A DNA stretch of 64,000 nucleotides from the NCBI GenBank assembly GCA_037045585.1, contig JBAOIR010000055.1:1-64000 (forward strand). Reading direction: 5' to 3'. The position numbers were made by a program, and so were the translations under genes. Positions 36,191 through 44,233 of the stretch are shown piece by piece (position 1 is the first letter of the stretch; every line of letters starts with the position of its first letter). The stretch comes from SSF14 sp037045585 (GTDB taxonomy: Bacteria; Actinomycetota; Acidimicrobiia; Acidimicrobiales; Microtrichaceae). Below the pieces are notes generated by a model. It saw only the letters and a list, made by a program, of their open reading frames with translations, had not been told where the DNA came from and searched no databases.

Positions 36191-37454
36191 ATGTGGACCG
36201 ACCTCCAGCCCATCCTGGTGGCGATCGCCATCGGGGCGATGATCGGTGCCGAGCGTGAGCGCAGCCACCGGGACGTCCCCGACCACTTCGGTGGAATCCG
36301 AACGTTCACCGTGCTCGCGCTCGCGGGATCGCTCGCGTCTCGTCTCGACGAGCACCGTCGCAGTAGGCCTCGGGGCCGCAGCGGTGTTGATCGCGGCAGG
36401 ATCGTGGCGATCGATGAAGGCAAACCACGGGTCCACGACGGTGCTCGCCGGCCTGGCCACGTACCTCCTCGGGTCGATCACGGAGTCACGGCCAGCACTC
36501 GCAACCTGCGTGGCCGTCGTGCTCGTTGTGCTGCTCATGTCGAAGGGCCGGGTCCACCACCTGCTGAAGGAGGGCGTGACCGACGTCGAGGTCGCCGACG
36601 CGGTGAAGTTCGCGATCGTTGCATTCGTCGTGCTACCTCTGTTGCCGAATCGAGGAATGGGGCCGTACCAGGTCCTGAACCCGTTCCGAATCTGGTTGCT
36701 CGTGGTGGCGATCACCGGGATTGGCTGGGTCGGATACGTCGGTGTGCGCGTCCTGGGCTCGCGCCGGGGTCTTCTCGTCAGTGGGGCGGCGGGCGGGTTC
36801 ATCTCGGCGAGCGCTGTGACGGCGGCCATGGGACGAATCGCCCGCCAGGACCCGACCCGTTCGAACGCGGCCGTGGTCGGGGCGCTGGCCGCGAGCGTGT
36901 CGACGATGGTGCAACTCCTCCTCGTCGTGAGCGTGGGATCGACGAGGGTGGCGGTTCGCTTGGTGCTCCCCGCGGTGGCGGCGGCCGGACTGCTCCTCGT
37001 TGCAATCGTGCTGCTCCTCCGGTCGAAGGGTCGCAGCGATCGCGACGGGCCGGAAGCGGAGCTCACGGCACCCGATGGGGCAGGCGCCGATTCGACCGTT
37101 CGGGCGTTCGCCCTTCGACCGGCGCTCGTGCTCGCCGCGGTGATCACGATCACCGTCCTCGTGTCTCGATGGTCATCGGACCACCTCGGTCGGGGCGGTG
37201 TCGTCGGCACCGCTGCGCTCGCAGGGCTTGCGGACGGCCATGCCGGCGCCGTTTCCGCCGCTGCGCTGGTGTTGAAAGGCGAGATCTCGACCGCCACCGG
37301 CGTGTGGGCCGCGGCGGCCTCCATCGGTACGAACACCGTGGTGAAGATCGGGTTGGCGTTCGTCGGCGGGGGCTTCCGGTTCGGACGGACGTTTGCCGTC
37401 GGGATGCTGCCTGCAGCCCTGGCCTTCGGCATCGTGCTACTCCTCACGACGTAG
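36191..37454 (+). CDS. MgtC/SapB and DUF4010 membrane protein, one frameshift
   Basis: ~420 aa. The N-terminal MgtC motif is clear (IAIGAMIGAERERSH, GGIRTFTVLALAGSL). After a one-base break near 36340 the protein continues with STVAVGLGAAAVLIAAG and a DUF4010 region of about nine helices (FAIVAFVVLPLLPNRGMGPY, GFISASAVTAAMGR, AALAGLADGHAGAVSAA). Total length is one base over a multiple of three. It is probably an inner-membrane protein for ion homeostasis; substrate unknown. Confidence 0.8.
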
Positions 37455-37475
37455 ACGCCGTCCTGAGGAGGTGAA

Positions 37476-38048
37476 TCAAACGGCCGCAGGGTGTGGCGTG
37501 CGCTTGCCGGTCCGTTGAGCTGTGCCCTTGCCGCCGAGGATGCTCACGAGGGTGAGGAAGACGACGACGCCGCCGGTGACGAGGTATGTGATCCACATGA
37601 CGGGGTTGGAGGCGTCAGTGCCGGCGGTGACGCCGTGGATGGTGCCGAGCCAGAACACTCCGAAGCTGGTGAGGTGAACCCAGCGCCACCAGCGGCGGGG
37701 CATTCGCTTCATGGCGAGTGACGTGCCCTCGACGGCGACGAGGAGGTACATGGCGACCACGCCGAGGGCGACGGGGAGCGGCTTCCATGCGTTGGCGAAC
37801 GGGACGAGGAGGTCGGCGGGGCCGAAGTGGCTGTAGTTGTCGGCGACAAGGCCGACGAGGTGAATCCCGGTGAAGGCGACGGCAGTGCCACCGAGGTGGC
37901 GGTGCAGGTCGAGGAGCCACTTCGGCGCCGGCCGACCCTTGAGGAGCCGGGTGCTGAGCAGGAGTCCCCAGATGACAGCGGCGGCGACGAGCGCCCAGGC
38001 GACGATGCCGGTCGACCGTGCGATGTACCACCAGAGCTTCTCGTTCAT
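37476..38048 (-). CDS. Ferric-reductase-like transmembrane haem protein
   Basis: 190 aa, about five helices, no FAD/NAD domain. Likely haem ligands: LHRHLGG (~60), GIHLVGL (~72), WVHLTSF (~127) and GTIHGVT (~138). This is the membrane core of the FRD/YedZ-MsrQ superfamily and would move electrons across the membrane. The start overlaps the stop of the ApbE gene (ATGA), so the two are translated together; a flavinylated partner is expected but not found here. Confidence 0.85.
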   Translation of the reverse strand: MNEKLWWYIARSTGIVAWALVAAAVIWGLLLSTRLLKGRPAPKWLLDLHRHLGGTAVAFTGIHLVGLVADNYSHFGPADLLVPFANAWKPLPVALGVVAMYLLVAVEGTSLAMKRMPRRWWRWVHLTSFGVFWLGTIHGVTAGTDASNPVMWITYLVTGGVVVFLTLVSILGGKGTAQRTGKRTPHPAAV

Positions 38049-38944
38049 GACATCAACTCCATGAGGTCGGGGGTTGCGGTGTAGTGACCGTCGGCGTGGA
38101 TCATGAGGGCGGACGTGCCGGGGATCGTGTCGAGGTCGCCGGTGACGAACAGTGCCTTGGTGAGTGCTTCTGACCACCAGCCGGAGGCGCTGATGGCGGT
38201 GGCGGCGACGATGTCGGTTTCGGTCGGTCGACCCGTGGTGGGGTCGAGCAGGTGGTGGCGGTGCTCGTCGTCGATGATCCAGTGGCGGCGGAGTCGACTG
38301 CTGGTGGCGATGCCGACGTCGGTGACGGCGAGATGGAGGGCAGACGTGTCAGGCCGGAGGGGGTCGTCGACGTCGACGATCCACGCTCCGTCGGCGGGCC
38401 CGGGGCCGGCGACGCGGATGTCTCCACCGATGTCGACGAGGACGCCGGTCGCTCCGGCGGCGAGTGCTTCTTCGGCGATGATGTCGGCGGCGAGGCCTTT
38501 GCCGATGCCGCCGGGGTCGAGCCGAACGCCGACCGGCAAGTTCACGGTTTGCACGGCTTCGTCGAGCTCGATGTCCCAACACCCTGGAATCGGGCGCGGC
38601 TGATACTCCCGCCCTGCCCGTCCTGCGGGGATGGCGTCGTAGGTGCGGTCGTAGCCGTTGGCCTCGACGGCGTCGAGGATCGTCGGATCGAACCGTCCGG
38701 CAGTGCGCCGCCAGGCGCTGACCGACGTGTCGATCAGCCGGTACGTCTCGACGGAGACAGCGACGGGGCCATCGCCGGCAGTCGCGTTGAGCATCGACAG
38801 CTCGCTGTGCTCGTCGAAGCGGGACCAGCGAGCCTCGAGGTCGTGAACGCGCCCCACCAGATCGGCCAAGAGGGTGGTGGTCCCTCCGACCAGGGTGATC
38901 TGGCAGGTCGTGCCCATGGCCCGGAAGTGGCGGTCAGCTTCCAC
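38045..38944 (-). CDS. apbE: FAD:protein FMN transferase
   Basis: 299 aa from GTG 38944 (VEADRHFRAMGTTCQITL). Family motifs in order: RFDEHSELSMLNA (~50), GRFDPTILDAVEANGYD (~90), DPGGIGKGLAADII (~150), VDIGGDIRVAG (~178), HHLLDPTTGRPT (~240). It attaches FMN to Ser/Thr of exported proteins. No signal peptide or lipobox is present, so this form is cytoplasmic or uses another route. The start overlaps the end of the Pro/Ala-rich gene. I found no D-x-x-(S/T)-GAT flavinylation motif in the neighbouring products. Confidence 0.9.
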   Translation of the reverse strand: MEADRHFRAMGTTCQITLVGGTTTLLADLVGRVHDLEARWSRFDEHSELSMLNATAGDGPVAVSVETYRLIDTSVSAWRRTAGRFDPTILDAVEANGYDRTYDAIPAGRAGREYQPRPIPGCWDIELDEAVQTVNLPVGVRLDPGGIGKGLAADIIAEEALAAGATGVLVDIGGDIRVAGPGPADGAWIVDVDDPLRPDTSALHLAVTDVGIATSSRLRRHWIIDDEHRHHLLDPTTGRPTETDIVAATAISASGWWSEALTKALFVTGDLDTIPGTSALMIHADGHYTATPDLMELMS

Positions 38945-39395
38945 GGCTGGTGGCCACCGCCTTCGCCTTGACCGGTGCCTTGCGAACGACCGGCGCTGGG
39001 GCGGGTGCAGGCTTGGGGGTACTCGCAACGGGAGCCGGTGCCGCAGTCGGCGCCGCGGTCGCCGGGACCATGACGACCCGCACGACGATCGGCGGTGCAG
39101 TCGGGGCTGGCGGGGCTGGCGGGGCTGACGCCGGCGCTGCCGCTGCGATGCTCTGGGTCGCGACGGGACTGACCTGTGTCGAGGCCATCACTCCGGCCAT
39201 GACGAGCGCGGCGCTCACGCTCAGGCCGGTGGCCAGGATGCGACTCCCAGCGGCAGCGTGCGGCCGGCGCTTCCGGCGGGCCGGGGTCGATGTCGTTGGG
39301 GTAGTCGTTTCGCTGTTCGGGGCCGACGTGGCGCCGGCGCGCCGGGCCGCGAGTGCGGCGATCCGGTCGTTGGGCGTGTCAGTCATCCTCCTCAC
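38934..39395 (-). CDS. Single-pass membrane protein with Ala/Pro-rich exterior
   Basis: 153 aa. A basic cytoplasmic part (~1-50), one membrane helix (ILATGLSVSAALVMAGVMAS), then a low-complexity Ala/Pro stretch with VVRVVMVP and a basic end (VVRKAPVKAKAVATSRGS). No family recognised. Its place just before ApbE, with overlapping coding ends, suggests a scaffold for the flavin/haem electron path. Starts at 39395 or 39386. Confidence 0.6.
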   Translation of the reverse strand: MRRMTDTPNDRIAALAARRAGATSAPNSETTTPTTSTPARRKRRPHAAAGSRILATGLSVSAALVMAGVMASTQVSPVATQSIAAAAPASAPPAPPAPTAPPIVVRVVMVPATAAPTAAPAPVASTPKPAPAPAPVVRKAPVKAKAVATSRGS

Positions 39396-39777
39396 CCCGT
39401 TCCTCGCTCTCCTGGCCGTCGCTGCGGTCCTCGCCGTGATCGTCGCTCTCGTGATCAGTGCCGCTGTTGTCGACGGCGACCTCGGCCGGAGCCGTGGCTT
39501 CGACCGGCGCTGTCTCCACCGGCGCCGTCTCCACCGGCGCCGCTTGTGGGGCGACGGTCGTGGCTACGCCCGTTGCCTGGTCGACGTACACCGTGATCTC
39601 CTGTGGGGCCGTCGGGGCGGCCGTCGTGGCGACCGTCGTGGCGACCGTCGGTTCGAGGTTGCCCACGTTGTCAGTGGCTCCAGCCAGGAGTCCGCTTCCG
39701 GCCACGTAGATGCCGGCACCGACGGTCAGGCTGGCGGCGACGAGTGCGGAGGCGATGAGCGCCTTGCTGCGTTCCAT
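39379..39777 (-). CDS. Exported acidic Ala/Thr/Pro-rich protein
   Basis: 132 aa. N-terminal signal-anchor (ALIASALVAASLTVGAGIYVAG), a Thr/Ala/Pro linker with PVETA repeats, and a strongly acidic His/Asp/Glu tail (DHESDDHGEDRSDGQ) that could bind cations. First gene of the ApbE/ferric-reductase operon; overlaps the next gene by 17 bp. No family recognised. Confidence 0.6.
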   Translation of the reverse strand: MERSKALIASALVAASLTVGAGIYVAGSGLLAGATDNVGNLEPTVATTVATTAAPTAPQEITVYVDQATGVATTVAPQAAPVETAPVETAPVEATAPAEVAVDNSGTDHESDDHGEDRSDGQESEERGEEDD

Positions 39778-39841
39778 GATCTCTCCTGTTGATTCGGGGA
39801 TGAGATCACCATACGAATCGGCCCCGAAGCGTCAGGTCCGG

Positions 39842-39859
39842 GCAAGGTGAGCGCAAGGT
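39842..39859 (-). promoter_or_regulatory. Tandem OmpR-type response-regulator box
   Basis: On the minus strand ACCTTGC-N4-ACCTTGC: two direct heptamers spaced 11 bp start to start, 65 bp upstream of the acidic exported protein. This spacing is typical for OmpR/PhoB-family dimers. The regulator gene at 41259-41921 is the natural candidate. Confidence 0.55.
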
Positions 39860-39891
39860 AACGATTCGCGGCCGACGTGTTGTCCGGGCCG

Positions 39892-41262
39892 TCACGACGG
39901 AGGTGCGCTGGCCAACACGACCACGGCATCCAACCCTCCGCCGGTCCCGGCGCGAAGCTCTGCGGTTCCGCCGCACTGCGCCGCGAGTCGGGCGACGATG
40001 GCGAGGCCCAATCCGGTACCGCCGGGCTCGGCGGACGGGCCACGCCAGAACCGGTCGAACGCTCGATGGCGCTGTTCTGCGTCCAGACCAGGTCCGACGT
40101 CGGTGACGTGCAACTCGACGCTCCGACCCGTGGCAACGGCGTCGACCCGGATCTCCGAGCCTGCCGGCGCGACGTCGAGCGCGTTGTCGATCAGGTTGTC
40201 GAGGATCTGCTCCAACGCCCCCGGGGCAGCCTCGACCCAAAGACGAGGGCTCGCGACCATGAGGTGAACGCCGGCGTCGTCGGCGATCGGAGACCACATC
40301 GACTCGCGTTCGGCCAGGATCGGCCCGAGATCGGTGGGCCGTACCTCCGGTGCTTCCGCAGCCTTCGTCAGGGCGAGAAGTCCCTCGCTGATGCGGCCAA
40401 GGCGGGCGGTCTCGGCCCGGACCGCAGCGACGGCCGGTTGCACGTCGATCGGCACGACCGCCTCGATGTTCTCGAGCTGGAGACGGATCGCGGCGAGGGG
40501 TGTTCGGAGCTGATGGGAGGCGTCGCCGAGAAAGTCCCGCTGTGCTTCGAGCAGTTCCTGTTGCCGTGCCGCGGTCTCGTTGAAGACCAGCGCAAGCTCT
40601 CGTAGCTCGGGTGCCCCGGCGTCGGTGGGTGCACGTGCGGAGAGGTCGCCCGCAGCGATCTTCCGTGCCGCCTCCTTGAGACGGTTCACGGGCCTGGTGA
40701 CGAGGCCGGCCAATCCGATACCCACGAAGGTCACCACCGCGGCAACGATTGCGGCGAGGATGCCGAGGCCCACCCAGACCGAACGGACACGGTCGTCGAG
40801 GGTCGAGCTCGGGTAGGTGATCCGAACGGCGCCGTGCACGACACCGCTCGACGCCACCGGCACTGCGACATAGAGGAGGTCGGCATCGAGCGTCGTGGAG
40901 TGGCGGCGGCCTTCGGCTCGTCGTCCTTGGATGGCGCTCATGATCTCGGGGCGGTTCCGGAAGCTCGTGCCGGTGGAGGATTCGGTGTCGGAATCGGCGA
41001 CGCTGTGACCGCTGTTGTCGACAACGACGATCCGCCCGCCCGGATCCCTGGCGTACGCGGCGAGGGTCGGAGCGATGTCGGGCGGAGCGCCGCGTTCGAG
41101 CGCGTCCTCGGAGAGCCCGGCGATCACCGTCGCGTCTTGTTCGATGTCGCGGAGGAGGCGGTCGCGTTCGCGAGAAGCGAACGTGCGACCCAGCGGGACG
41201 ACCAACAGCAACAGCGTGACGACCGTGATCGTCAGGTAACTCGCGAGGAGGCGGCGTCTCAC
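39892..41262 (-). CDS. Membrane sensor histidine kinase
   Basis: 456 aa. TM1 (LTITVVTLLLLVVPLG, ~10-26), an extracellular sensor of ~135 residues, TM2 (VWVGLGILAAIVAAVVTFVGI), a HAMP linker, HisKA with H in LGDASHQLRTPLAAI (~245), and HATPase with NLIDNALDVAP, DVGPGLD and GGTGLGLAIVARL. The start overlaps the regulator stop (ATGA). It faces the same way as the ApbE operon downstream, whose promoter carries an OmpR-type box. Confidence 0.92.
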   Translation of the reverse strand: MRRRLLASYLTITVVTLLLLVVPLGRTFASRERDRLLRDIEQDATVIAGLSEDALERGAPPDIAPTLAAYARDPGGRIVVVDNSGHSVADSDTESSTGTSFRNRPEIMSAIQGRRAEGRRHSTTLDADLLYVAVPVASSGVVHGAVRITYPSSTLDDRVRSVWVGLGILAAIVAAVVTFVGIGLAGLVTRPVNRLKEAARKIAAGDLSARAPTDAGAPELRELALVFNETAARQQELLEAQRDFLGDASHQLRTPLAAIRLQLENIEAVVPIDVQPAVAAVRAETARLGRISEGLLALTKAAEAPEVRPTDLGPILAERESMWSPIADDAGVHLMVASPRLWVEAAPGALEQILDNLIDNALDVAPAGSEIRVDAVATGRSVELHVTDVGPGLDAEQRHRAFDRFWRGPSAEPGGTGLGLAIVARLAAQCGGTAELRAGTGGGLDAVVVLASAPPS

Positions 41263-41921
41263 GCCGTCGGGTCGAGGCGGTATCCCACGCCTCGGATCGT
41301 GGAGATCCAGTCGGGATGACCCAGCTTGCGACGAAGCGCCGAGATGTGGACGTCGAGGGTCTTGGTCGGGCCGTACCAGTTGGTGTCCCAGACCTGGTCG
41401 ATGATGTCCTCCCTCGTGCGCACCGCTCCGGGCCGCTCTGCGAGCATCGCGACCAACTCGTACTCCTTCGGCGTCAGGTCGACCTCGACGCCGTCGACGG
41501 CGACGCGGTGAGCGTCGCGGTCGATGCGGAGCAGTCCGATCTGCTGCACGGCTGTCGCTGTTGCCGGTTGTGCCGCTCGGCGCGTCACCGCTCCGATGCG
41601 CGCGACCAGCTCGCGGAAGCCGAACGGCTTCACGAGGTAGTCGTCCGCGCCGAGTTCGAGGAGGAGCACGCGGTCGAACTCGTCGCCGCGAGCCGTCAGC
41701 ACGATGATCGGAACCTCAGAACGCTTGCGAACCTCCCGGCACACGTCTTTGCCGTCGAGGTCGGGGAGTCCGAGGTCGAGGAGGACGAGGTCGAACGACG
41801 TCGCTGCGTCGACGGCGGCGATACCGCTCGAGGTGTGTTCGACGACGTGTCCGAGACGTTCCAGGCCTTCCTGCAATGATGCCGCGATTCCCGGGTCGTC
41901 CTCGACGATCAGGACCTTCAC
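41259..41921 (-). CDS. OmpR/PhoB-family response regulator
   Basis: 220 aa. Receiver with EDDPG pocket, phospho-Asp in FDLVLLDLGLPDLDG and Lys in YLVKPFGF; C-terminal winged helix (LTPKEYELVAMLAERPG, LDVHISALRRKLG, IRGVGYRL). Pairs with the kinase encoded 4 bp overlapping. Likely target: the tandem ACCTTGC box at 39842-39859. Confidence 0.93.
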   Translation of the reverse strand: MKVLIVEDDPGIAASLQEGLERLGHVVEHTSSGIAAVDAATSFDLVLLDLGLPDLDGKDVCREVRKRSEVPIIVLTARGDEFDRVLLLELGADDYLVKPFGFRELVARIGAVTRRAAQPATATAVQQIGLLRIDRDAHRVAVDGVEVDLTPKEYELVAMLAERPGAVRTREDIIDQVWDTNWYGPTKTLDVHISALRRKLGHPDWISTIRGVGYRLDPTA

Positions 41922-42154
41922 TCACACCACCTCGCGTCACGGGCCGAAGCCGCCAGTCACGGCGGAGCCTACGGGACCAGGTGTTCTCGAAAGGTTGTGG
42001 CAGGGTCAGCGCCGGGTAAAGCCCGACACCCGGACGGGCATGCGCGCCAACATCCACCGCTCGCAGACCTCCGGCGGCATGGATCAGGCGGACCGTGGCA
42101 CGGCGTGCGACACGTGCTCCGCCGCATCGGTCGTTGTACTCCCGACCTCGTTGC

Positions 42155-42196
42155 TGGCATCGGCCGGCTCACCGGCAGCGTCGTGTAGAACGCCCG
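42155..42196 (+). repeat. 42-bp direct repeat, copy 2
   Basis: Identical to 34122-34163. Here it is not part of a gene: the upstream sequence does not code for the rest of a VIT1 protein. The two copies bracket the APC permease to OmpR-regulator block. Confidence 0.9.
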
Positions 42197-42267
42197 CGTC
42201 GTGAGCTCCGGTGGCGTGAAGAGGGCGACCGAATTCGATACGGTGCACATCAGAACGAGGGGTGCTG

Positions 42268-42402
42268 ATGGACATCGATCTGACCGATAGGGGCATGGTG
42301 TTGCGGCCGGACGTGCTGGAGGATTCGCGTCCGGCGCTACGGCCGCCTTCGAGTCGAGGCGCCGCGTGGCAGCTCCCGGGCCAGGAATCGTGCCTCCTGT
42401 GA
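42268..42402 (+). CDS. Short frame of unknown meaning (44 codons)
   Basis: An ATG with a natural-looking start (MDIDLTDRGMVLRPDVLE) soon passes into low-complexity sequence and stops. It could be the remains of a gene upstream of the TetR regulator, or the result of a frameshift. No family recognised. Confidence 0.25.
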   Translation: MDIDLTDRGMVLRPDVLEDSRPALRPPSSRGAAWQLPGQESCLL

Positions 42403-42416
42403 GCGCAGAGGTTGTC

Positions 42417-42980
42417 ATGGCCAAGCCCGGTAGGCCGCGTGAACACCGGCTCGACGACGCCATCGTCGCGGCCACGGTCGACCTCCTCGGTGAGCGCGGC
42501 TACAACGGGCTGTCCCTCGCCGGGGTCGCCGAGCGAGCCGGCACGACGACGCCGGCGATCTATCGGCGATGGTCCTCGAAAGCCGATCTCGTGCTGTCGA
42601 CGGTGTTCCGCACCCAGGGTGACGACGTGGTCGCAGACACGGGCGATCTCGATGCGGACATCCGGTCGATGGTGCGGTGGAGTCTCGAGAAGTTCGGGTC
42701 GCCAGCCGGACGCGCCGCGCTCGCCGGCCTGCTGGGCGAACCGTCTCGACCCGGAGCGGGGCCCTCGCCGGAGTTGTCGCTGGTGTGGGGGCGCACCGGC
42801 GAACGGCTGGCTCGTGCGGTCGAGCGTGGCGAGATTCGCGCCGACATCGACACCGACGGCCTGATCCTCCAGCTGGCGGGTCCGGCGATGATGGCGACCG
42901 CGGTCCACGGATCCGATGCTGTGAGCGAGGAGTGGGTCGAGCGGATCGCGAGGGTCGTCCTCGACGGGGTGCGGGCGTGA
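42417..42980 (+). CDS. TetR-family regulator
   Basis: 187 aa from ATG 42417. HTH at residues ~10-55 (LDDAIVAATVDLLGERGYNGL, TTPAIYRRWSSKADLV), and a C-terminal domain of the TetR_C type with GPAMMATAVHG. First gene of a run whose ends overlap (GTGA to the sulfotransferase), so it likely controls the sulfotransferase/sulfatase/SDR/MDR cluster including itself. Confidence 0.9.
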   Translation: MAKPGRPREHRLDDAIVAATVDLLGERGYNGLSLAGVAERAGTTTPAIYRRWSSKADLVLSTVFRTQGDDVVADTGDLDADIRSMVRWSLEKFGSPAGRAALAGLLGEPSRPGAGPSPELSLVWGRTGERLARAVERGEIRADIDTDGLILQLAGPAMMATAVHGSDAVSEEWVERIARVVLDGVRA

Positions 42981-44233
42981 CGACCGACATTCGCATCGAC
43001 GACCTTCGCGAACCGATCCGCGACGAGGCCGAACAGCGCATCTACGAGATGGCGATGACGATGGAGGTCGACCTGACCCCGGCGGCGCTCGTCGCCGCCG
43101 CCCATCGGCGCACCGGCCTCGACGACTTCGGCGACGACACCCTGCTCGACCGCCTGGCCGCGCAGGTGTCGGCCGTCGACGCCGACACCGGCCTGTCGGG
43201 GCTGGGCCGGTTCCTCGTGCGTCGCCGACTCGTCGGGATCCTCGCAGCCCGGCTTCGCCTCGAGGACTTCGTGAAGCGCCACCCCGAAGCGCTCGAGGTC
43301 GGACTGGAGCCGCCCATCATCGTCGTCGGCCTTCCGCGTTCGGGCACCACCCACCTCGTCAACCTCCTGGCGACCGACACCCGGTTCCGGTCGCTTCCCT
43401 GGTGGGAGGTGGTCGAGCCGATCCCCGTCCGGGGCGACGGCCCCGGGCGCGACGGGCTCGACCCCCGCTACGTGCGTTGCGAGGCGGAGTACCTGGCAGC
43501 CAAGGAGGTGTCGCCGCTCACGGCCCTCATGCACGACCGACCGCCGTCCAGCATCGAGGAGGAGTGCGAACTCCTCGACCTCGACCTGTGCACCTACGTC
43601 CTCGAGTGGCTGGCCCGGGTGCCGAGCTGGCGCGACCATGCCGAGCAGCTCGACCAGTTCGCCCACTACGCGTTCCTGCGCCGCGAGTTGCAGGTGCTCA
43701 GCTACCTGCGAGGCCCGAACCGCTGGGTGTTGAAGTGCCCGCAGCACCTCGAACGCCTCGGCCCGCTGATGGCGACCTTCCCCGACGCCACCGTCGCATT
43801 CACGCTGCGCGACCCGGTCGCGGTGCTGCAGTCGGCCATCACGATGCTGGCCTACGGCGACCGCAACCGCCGCGTGACCATCGACGCCGACGAGCTCGCC
43901 TCGTACTGGGTCGACCGGATCGAGCGCCTGCTCCGCGCCGCGGTGCGCGACACGCACCTGATCCCCGAGGCCCAGCGGGTCGACGTCGAGTTCCGCGAGT
44001 TCATGGCCGACGACGTGGCCATGGCCACGCGGGTGCTCGAGACCGCCGGGATGTCGGTGGGCGACGACGTGCGGGGTGGCCTCGACGCCTACGTCGCCGC
44101 CAACCCGCGGGGCAAGGACGGGCGGGTCGTGTACGACCTCCGCCAGCACTTCGGGCTCGACCCGGCTGAGCTGTACGAGCGGTACGCGTTCTACTTCGAC
44201 GCCTTCCCCCAGATCCGCCCGGAGGTGCGCTGA
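42977..44233 (+). CDS. PAPS-type sulfotransferase family protein
   Basis: 418 aa from GTG 42977. The 5'-phosphosulfate loop is IIVVGLPRSGTTHLVNLLA (~115-133), and the 3'-phosphate region includes VLKCPQHLERL and FTLRDPVAVLQSAI (~255-290). The ~100 N-terminal residues are helical. This long sulfotransferase-like type is common in actinobacteria and acts on lipids, sterols or glycans; substrate unknown. It lies next to an alkylsulfatase-like hydrolase, so the cluster may both add and remove sulfate, or the fold may have another role. Confidence 0.8.
   Translation: MTTDIRIDDLREPIRDEAEQRIYEMAMTMEVDLTPAALVAAAHRRTGLDDFGDDTLLDRLAAQVSAVDADTGLSGLGRFLVRRRLVGILAARLRLEDFVKRHPEALEVGLEPPIIVVGLPRSGTTHLVNLLATDTRFRSLPWWEVVEPIPVRGDGPGRDGLDPRYVRCEAEYLAAKEVSPLTALMHDRPPSSIEEECELLDLDLCTYVLEWLARVPSWRDHAEQLDQFAHYAFLRRELQVLSYLRGPNRWVLKCPQHLERLGPLMATFPDATVAFTLRDPVAVLQSAITMLAYGDRNRRVTIDADELASYWVDRIERLLRAAVRDTHLIPEAQRVDVEFREFMADDVAMATRVLETAGMSVGDDVRGGLDAYVAANPRGKDGRVVYDLRQHFGLDPAELYERYAFYFDAFPQIRPEVR

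Larger units (their letters stand above)
41922..42416. other. ~495 bp between divergent genes, holding a 42-bp repeat
   Basis: Between the regulator and the TetR gene I see no recognisable gene. It contains the second copy of the 42-bp repeat (42155-42196) and one short frame (42268-42402). Parts on either side of the repeat show no similarity to the VIT1 gene from which the repeat comes. Confidence 0.5.

Noticed and set aside
39379..39777. AGATD in the acidic exported protein as an ApbE flavinylation site
   Set aside because: The motif needs Ser/Thr-Gly-Ala-Thr; here the residue before GAT is Ala, and it lies right behind the membrane anchor.
42155..42196. A second VIT1 gene remnant
   Set aside because: Only 42 bp match; the bases before do not code for any other part of that protein.
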